26,000 nt of DNA from Firmicutes bacterium UBA3738 (GTDB taxonomy: Bacteria; Bacillota; Clostridia; Peptostreptococcales; Anaerovoracaceae), in contig DFGY01000094.1 of NCBI GenBank assembly GCA_002372505.1, positions 5,387 to 31,386 of the forward strand. The letters are read 5' to 3'. This document shows positions 21,991 to 26,000 of the stretch, one piece after another. Made by a program: the position numbers and the translations under genes. Positions within the stretch are counted from its first letter, which is position 1. Every line of letters begins with the position of its first letter. The notes below the pieces were generated by a model, which saw nothing but the letters and a program-made list of their open reading frames with translations, was not told the origin of the DNA and searched no databases.

Positions 21991-22457
21991 GTTCAGAGGA
22001 TATTAGGCTTATTGAAGACTGTAGAGATGAAATACGAAAGATAGAAAACTGGATTAATTCAAACCCTGTTGATTCAAATATAAAATATCTTGTGGCTTAT
22101 GCGGTAGTAAAATCATCTGGTACGATTGAAATTGTATTTAAAAAGATAATACATTCTTTTTTGGCTGAAGGAAGTAAAATCGAAGTGCAAAAATATCTTG
22201 AGAAAAGTATTATTGATTCACCCGCTAATCCTAAAACTGGGATGATGGAAAAGTATATTGAACAATTTGATCCTGTTAGAAAAGAGATGTTTAATAGCAT
22301 GGTTAAAAAATCGCAGGAAAAAGTTGATCTTAATTCATTGGTGAGTCTAAGAAATGATATTGCCCATGGAAGAGATATCAGCACTACAATTGCCACAGTT
22401 AATAAATATTTTGAATCAGGAATAAAAGTGCTTAATCGATTGGAAGAAGTCTTATAG
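21987..22457 (+). CDS. HEPN-domain protein, putative ribonuclease (DUF262-HEPN pair, second gene)
   Basis: This 156-residue, mostly helical protein ends in the HEPN catalytic motif RNDIAHG (an Rx4H motif, within LVSLRNDIAHGRDIS). The order of the helices (YLVAYAVVKSSGTIEIVFKK and VKKSQEKVDLNSLVSLRND) resembles the RiboL-PSP or MAE_28990-type HEPN families. HEPN proteins with this motif are usually metal-independent RNases that act as toxins or defence effectors. The overlap with the DUF262 gene implies that gene senses or controls it. All motif residues are intact. The exact HEPN subfamily is uncertain. Confidence 0.82.
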   Translation: MSSEDIRLIEDCRDEIRKIENWINSNPVDSNIKYLVAYAVVKSSGTIEIVFKKIIHSFLAEGSKIEVQKYLEKSIIDSPANPKTGMMEKYIEQFDPVRKEMFNSMVKKSQEKVDLNSLVSLRNDIAHGRDISTTIATVNKYFESGIKVLNRLEEVL

Positions 22458-22471
22458 TATTATGAATAACA

Positions 22472-22699
22472 ATGGATAAGAGTGAAAAAGTTATCGATAC
22501 AATTACAATAAATAGTGCAATAATGCAGACAGTGCATAAAGACAACTATTTGTATGCCTTGGGTATATCAGAAGATTTTAAAGGTACAGTATTTAAGACA
22601 TCGATTTCAGATTCAGGCCATTTGAACTTCGAGAAGAGTTTTCCGGTAAAAAGTCAGACTGAGAATATTCCGCCTTCGTTTATATTCGTAAACAAATAA
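22472..22699 (+). CDS. Small hypothetical protein after the DUF262-HEPN pair
   Basis: This is 75 residues, with no family I recognise. It is polar with two short hydrophobic patches and a possible beta-rich fold (ITINSAIMQTVHKDNYLYAL, FKTSISDSGHLNFEKSF). It begins 14 bases after the HEPN stop but lacks a clear ribosome site, so it may be translated by read-through coupling or not at all. It could be a third component of the pair or the start of a truncated gene. Confidence 0.45.
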   Translation: MDKSEKVIDTITINSAIMQTVHKDNYLYALGISEDFKGTVFKTSISDSGHLNFEKSFPVKSQTENIPPSFIFVNK

Positions 22700-22774
22700 A
22701 TAGTGACCTATAGCATTTACGAACAAGCTTAACCGAACACAAGCAATTAATGCTGCGAGCGTTACATTTTAAAG

Positions 22775-22810
22775 GAGTGTGTGAAGAAATCTCTGTAAAT
22801 TAAGATTTTC
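22775..22810 (+). repeat. 36-bp inverted repeat, left copy
   Basis: This stretch, beginning GAGTGTGTGAAGAAATC, is the exact reverse complement of 25706-25741. Its end resembles terminal repeats of some insertion sequences (IS256-like by memory), but no such transposase is present. Confidence 0.85.
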
Positions 22811-22829
22811 TATGATAATCTACGAATGG

Positions 22830-22857
22830 AGCGGTCGACCCTTAGTGGTCGGCCGCT
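22830..22857 (+). terminator. Strong hairpin downstream of the DUF262-HEPN operon
   Basis: AGCGGTCGACC (22830-22840) pairs with GGTCGGCCGCT (22847-22857), with one G-T pair and loop CTTAGT, followed by GTTTACT. It could terminate the operon. Confidence 0.55.
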
Positions 22858-22859
22858 GT

Positions 22860-23537
22860 TTACTAAAAATCGTGACCTTCATGCAGGAAAGCATCGAATA
22901 AAGCGCATCATGAGAGAACGTGGCTGGCTACATGAACGCCGTCGCAGACAGAAAGGCCTGACGAAAGCGACAACAGAGATCCAGTAGAAAGAGAACCTTA
23001 TCAAGCAAAACTTCCACTCGGACAGACCATATCAGAAATTGCTGACAGACATCTCTCAAATACCTTGTATCGATGGAACGTTGTACATTTCGCCGATTAT
23101 GGACTGCTTCAACGGAGAAATCCCTTTCTCTGTGTATGAGAAACAACATGCGCAAGGAACTGTGCGTTGATACATTCAAAGCAGCGGTGATGCGATTCCC
23201 ATTAAAGGGTGCGATCCTTCACTCAGATCGCGGAAGCCAGTACACCAGCGAGGCCTTTAGGAAAGCACTGTCTTCTGTACAGGTGACACAAAGCTTGAGC
23301 GGAGTTAATCACTGCTTTGATAATGCCCGGATGGAGAGCTTCTTTGCAACACTGAAAAAAGAACTTCTATACCGGATACCGACATACAGAATGAAGATGA
23401 ATGATGTCAAGGCAATCATCTTCAAATACGTCTTCACATACTACAATCAGGTGAGAATCTATACTTCAAATCCGGAAGGCCTTCCTCCGGCAGCATACCG
23501 AAGGCTTACGGAAGACTATCAGTTATTGGCTGCTTAA
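22860..23537 (+). pseudogene. IS3-family transposase (OrfB) remnant
   Basis: The frame around 22860-22987 gives HRIKRIMRERGWLHERRRR, the OrfB HTH_21 region. After an in-frame TAG at 22987 it continues as NFHSDRPYQKLLTDISQIPC and GTLYISPIMDCFNGEIPFSV. A frameshift near 23150 moves to another frame giving VMRFPLKGAILHSDRGSQYT, then NARMESFFATLKKELLYR to the stop at 23537. The DDE residues (LTDIS, HSDRG, ESFFATLKKE) are all recognisable, so it was a normal IS3-type integrase-core transposase. It now has a nonsense codon, a frameshift and no orfA or 5' end, so it is inactive. Confidence 0.88.
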
Positions 23538-23636
23538 CAAATTTGTGGGTTTTCCGACTGCACAATTATTGACAATTCCAGATTTTTCTTTTTGACGGAA
23601 ATCCATAATTAAAGAGTCGAAAAAAACAATAAGAAT

Positions 23637-23756
23637 ATGTCGCAGTACATAAGGGTCCTGATTCTGTCTACGGACGTCAGAACAGATCCTGAAATCAAGA
23701 TGGCGATAGACGACCTTCGCAAAGAAATAAACAGGATCGGTCAATATCAAATATGA
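23637..23756 (+). CDS. Possible 39-codon open frame
   Basis: ATG 23637 to TGA 23756 reads MSQYIRVLILSTDVRTDPEI, then KMAIDDLRKEINRIGQYQI. It is amphipathic and protein-like but lacks a ribosome site, and no family is recognised. It may be a relic of an older gene or chance. Otherwise 23541-23767 holds nothing I can identify. Confidence 0.25.
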   Translation: MSQYIRVLILSTDVRTDPEIKMAIDDLRKEINRIGQYQI

Positions 23757-23764
23757 AATCATAC

Positions 23765-23806
23765 TTGCTTTTGCGCTAACGATAATATAAAATGTAAGCG
23801 TAAAAG
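23765..23806 (+). promoter_or_regulatory. Promoter and inverted-repeat operator of abiE operon 2
   Basis: CTTTTGCGCTAAC (23768-23780) and GTAAGCGTAAAAG (23794-23806) form a 13-bp inverted repeat with two mismatches around a 13-bp AT-rich spacer. TTGCTT (23765-23770), 17 bp, then TAAAAT (23788-23793) is a possible promoter overlapping it. The left arm shares TTTTGYGCTAA with the operator of operon 1. Confidence 0.65.
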
Positions 23807-23818
23807 GAAGGTGTGATT

Positions 23819-24406
23819 ATGACCAACTACGAGAAGATTAAAAGTATCTGTGATAATAACAATGGAGTAATTACTGCTTCCATGGCAGCTAATGAAAATA
23901 TTGCAAGCTGGTATCTTACCGATATGGTCGAAAGGAAGCAGCTTATCCGCGTTGCAAGAGGTATATATCTGACTGAAGGGGGAGATCAGGACGACTACTA
24001 TTTCTTCCAGGTGAAGAATCGCAGATGTATTTATTCTTTTTCAAGTGCTCTGTATTTGCATGGCATGACGGACAGAGTCCCTTTCAGCAAGGAAGTTACA
24101 GTATATAAGGGCTACAATAGTTCTCATATTACAGACGATACGATTATCCACTATGTTGACAAAAGTCTCTATGAGATGGGTGTTACAGAATGCAGTACTA
24201 TGTTTGGCAATGCTGTAAGGGCATATGATAAGGAACGGACAATATGTGATCTGATCGCAAACCGGAAGAATATTGATGTTGAGGTCTTCTCTAAAGCCGT
24301 GAAGAATTACGCGTCAGATCCTGAACGCGACTACAGGAAACTCAGAAAGTATGCCAGGATGATGAAAATAAGTGAAAGGGTAGATTCTATACTGGAGGTT
24401 TTATGA
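23819..24406 (+). CDS. abiEi: AbiEi-type antitoxin / transcriptional regulator (operon 2)
   Basis: This is 195 residues from ATG 23819; GTG at 23813 is a less likely alternative given the AGGAAGG site. An N-terminal winged-helix (NNNGVITASMAANENIASWY, wing VARGIYLTEGG) is followed by the AbiEi antitoxin core (YSFSSALYLHGMTDRVPFSK, YKGYN, AYDKERTICDLIANR). It is homologous to the operon 1 antitoxin but clearly diverged. Its stop overlaps the toxin start (ATGA), so production is coupled. The role is the same: repress the operon and neutralise the toxin in the type IV manner. Confidence 0.92.
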   Translation: MTNYEKIKSICDNNNGVITASMAANENIASWYLTDMVERKQLIRVARGIYLTEGGDQDDYYFFQVKNRRCIYSFSSALYLHGMTDRVPFSKEVTVYKGYNSSHITDDTIIHYVDKSLYEMGVTECSTMFGNAVRAYDKERTICDLIANRKNIDVEVFSKAVKNYASDPERDYRKLRKYARMMKISERVDSILEVL

Positions 24407-25239
24407 ATAAAGATAAAGTAATGGCAATGATCAGAAAACGTTCTGCCGAGAGTGGTGTTTCTGTTAACACACTTCTGCTGACATATTTCTTTGAACGATT
24501 TCTTGTCAGATTATCAGGAAGTACTTATAAGACGGATTTGATTTTGAAGGGCGGATTCCTGCTTTCATCAATTATGGGAATAGAGACAAGAACTACCATG
24601 GATATGGACATGTCTCTCAGGAATAGACATATGGGCGCCGAATCAATAGGGGATGCAGTCGAAAACATCATTTCCGTGTCATCAGATGATGAAGTAACCT
24701 ATGAAATCAGGTCTATAGAGGAAATCAAAATAGAGGATAAGTATCCGGGATATCGGATATATGTCATCGGAAGGCTAAGTAATATCAGACAGCCGTTCAG
24801 TATAGATATAGCCACAGGAGATCCGATCACTCCGGAAGCGATAGAATACAGATACAGATCAGTGTTTCCGGATGAACAGGACATAACTCTTATGTCATAT
24901 AATCTTGAAACCATTGTTGCCGAAAAGCTGGAGACAACAGTATCCAGGAAGACCGATAACAGCAGAAGCAAGGATTTCTATGATCTCTATCTGATATGGA
25001 CTTTGAAGAAAGAGCAGCTTGATCATGACAATATCATCAGTGCTGTCAGAACGACCTTTGAGTATCGCGGCACAGAATTTGATGTGGAAAGCATTCTGGA
25101 AGGAATCGAAGATATTCGCGCTGACGATGGCTTTCGCAGGAGGTGGGAAACGTACTGCAGAAAAAATGCGTATGTTGACAAGATCGACTTTGATGTGCTG
25201 CTGAATGAACTCAGGGATAATGTGACAGTTCTTTCATAA
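24403..25239 (+). CDS. abiEii: AbiEii/AbiGii-type nucleotidyltransferase toxin (operon 2)
   Basis: This 278-residue nucleotidyltransferase-fold toxin has the catalytic core LKGGFLLSSIMGIETRTTMD with Gly50-Gly51, Asp67 and Asp69. FSIDIATGDPITPEAIEYRY, ETIVAEKLETTVSRK and SKDFYDLYLIWTLK follow. Each block aligns with the operon 1 toxin. All key residues are present, so it should be active unless held by its antitoxin. No terminator is clear after it. It is the last gene before the final tRNA-Ala copy, the same relative position as operon 1 in its segment. Confidence 0.94.
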   Translation: MNKDKVMAMIRKRSAESGVSVNTLLLTYFFERFLVRLSGSTYKTDLILKGGFLLSSIMGIETRTTMDMDMSLRNRHMGAESIGDAVENIISVSSDDEVTYEIRSIEEIKIEDKYPGYRIYVIGRLSNIRQPFSIDIATGDPITPEAIEYRYRSVFPDEQDITLMSYNLETIVAEKLETTVSRKTDNSRSKDFYDLYLIWTLKKEQLDHDNIISAVRTTFEYRGTEFDVESILEGIEDIRADDGFRRRWETYCRKNAYVDKIDFDVLLNELRDNVTVLS

Positions 25240-25599
25240 AATCGTATGCGAGCTATTCAAATCTGTCTGAAAGACCCGGTGGGACAACTATGCCATCAAT
25301 GCTTCATAAGAAGCACCTCGAATAAACAATACACCCAATGGGTGCAATACGTAAGCGAATAGTTTACTCAAATGCAGTTGGCTATGGAAGAGTTACGACG
25401 AGTCTGGACATATTAAATCTTTTGAATATCTTTTGATTTTCGCGTGCTTTTAAAAGATAGGAACGCAATAATTCGATCATGTATTCTCGAGTATTTTCGA
25501 GTATAGGATGGTATTAAGGCACAAGGTCTCTGAAATTTCAATAAGTTCCGTGGTTATGCAAGTGAATGAATAATTATAACCCAAAAATCCCGGCTCAAA
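25240..25599. other. Gene-free stretch before the last att copy
   Basis: No gene or RNA is recognisable. The only pattern seen is a short direct repeat, TATTCTCGAG then TATTTTCGAG (around 25481-25500). It might be part of an integrase-binding region but is too short to call. Confidence 0.5.
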
Positions 25600-25656
25600 G
25601 TGGAAACGGTGGTGGAAACAATCGCTGAAAAGGTTGAAATTCCAACGGGCAAGTAA
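25600..25656 (+). repeat. Element right-end sequence shared with 13170-13222
   Basis: It contains GTGGAAACGGTGGTGGAAAC followed by AATCGCTGAAAA, nearly identical to the sequence just ahead of the 13223 att copy. Both precede an att copy by the same distance, so they are equivalent ends of related elements. Confidence 0.6.
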
Positions 25657-25704
25657 TGACTGGCAGTCAAGAGGTCACGGGTTCGAGCCCCGTATGCTCC
25701 ACCA
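25657..25704 (+). repeat. att copy: 48 bp of the tRNA-Ala 3' end (right boundary)
   Basis: This stretch is identical to 9590-9637. It marks the outer edge of the tandem insertions, so the sequence beyond it is probably the original chromosome downstream of tRNA-Ala. Confidence 0.93.
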
Positions 25705-25705
25705 C

Positions 25706-25741
25706 GAAAATCTTAATTTACAGAGATTTCTTCACACACTC
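25706..25741 (-). repeat. 36-bp inverted repeat, right copy
   Basis: It is the exact reverse complement of 22775-22810. It starts one base after the att copy and ends one base before the stop codon of the minus-strand gene. Internally, AAATCT can pair with AGATTT, so it may also act as a weak terminator. Confidence 0.85.
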
Positions 25742-25742
25742 A

Positions 25743-25970
25743 TCAATTGTTTTTCTTTTTTCGCATCTTTCTGCTTGTAAAATGGAAATATGTTGCGACG
25801 GCAAGAAATACCGCAAATAAAATTTTAGTGGCTATAAAAAAACGATTCGAAGCTATATCAAAATCTTTTACCGCAAGAATCAGCGTTGTAATACCTAACA
25901 CAGCAGTCGTCAAAAATAGCGACAACAATATTCCTCCGCGTTTTTTCTGAAACATATCTGTCACCTTCAT
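25743..25970 (-). CDS. Small two-helix membrane protein
   Basis: This is 75 residues from ATG 25970 on the minus strand, with GGAGG eight bases upstream. A TTG six bases earlier is too near that site. Two hydrophobic helices (about 12-33 and 44-63) are joined by a short polar loop (VKDFDIASNRF) and end in a basic tail (TSRKMRKKKNN). It is typical of small helical-hairpin membrane proteins with no assigned role. It lies outside the att-bounded region and may be native to the locus. Confidence 0.7.
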   Translation of the reverse strand: MKVTDMFQKKRGGILLSLFLTTAVLGITTLILAVKDFDIASNRFFIATKILFAVFLAVATYFHFTSRKMRKKKNN

Positions 25971-26000
25971 AGTCAATACCTCCTCATATTGTCAAATACT

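Noticed and set aside
23073..23537. Intact 154-residue transposase
   Set aside because: The first ~25 residues are out of frame with the transposase sequence; the true OrfB is split by a stop and a frameshift.
25747..25950. Plus-strand frame of 67 codons at the right end
   Set aside because: The opposite strand has a proper ribosome site and clear membrane helices, so this is its shadow.

Overview
The window looks like a chromosomal segment of an anaerobic Firmicute (class Clostridia, order Eubacteriales). The evidence is the secA-prfB gene order, RF2 with its programmed frameshift, an AddB-type recombination nuclease, a TelA/XpaC operon, and a clostridial-type citrate synthase fragment. I cannot name the genus. 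Positions 1-9428 read as core genome: fairly GC-rich, all on the plus strand and tightly packed. They hold the secA 3' part, prfB, a HAD phosphatase, addB, and telA / zinc-ribbon membrane protein / xpaC. Two tRNA genes follow, Thr(CGT) and Ala(GGC).

From the 3' end of tRNA-Ala (about 9592) to 25704 the window is an AT-richer accessory region. It has been built up by repeated insertion at the tRNA-Ala 3' end. 46-48 bp copies of that end recur at 13223 and 25657, with shorter pieces at 9817, 11279 and 13453. No integrase gene is visible. The first segment (9638-13268) holds a structured repeat, a pair of small membrane proteins, a citrate synthase fragment cut off at a tRNA core, and an AbiE toxin-antitoxin operon. 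The second (13269-25704) holds a second copy of the structured repeat, a DUF1016/YhcG nuclease, a broken DUF4417 gene, and an ECF sigma / membrane protein / ABC transporter operon. It continues with a frameshifted VanY-type carboxypeptidase, a PC4/YdbC-like ssDNA-binding protein, small unknown genes, a DUF262-HEPN pair, an IS3 remnant and a second AbiE operon. Beyond the last tRNA copy there is one small membrane protein on the minus strand.

The cargo is mostly defence and stability functions: two AbiE pairs, DUF262-HEPN and YhcG. An envelope-stress-like module and several decayed genes sit among them. The most unusual feature is a ~140-147 bp element present twice (9688-9834 and 13324-13463). 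Each copy lies just after a tRNA-Ala 3' end plus terminator. The two copies differ mainly by compensatory changes in paired stems, so the folded structure appears to be conserved. The 5' end of the element is an imperfect inverted copy of the tRNA-Ala T-arm, and its 3' end is the tRNA 3' core. I do not recognise it as a named RNA or mobile-element family.
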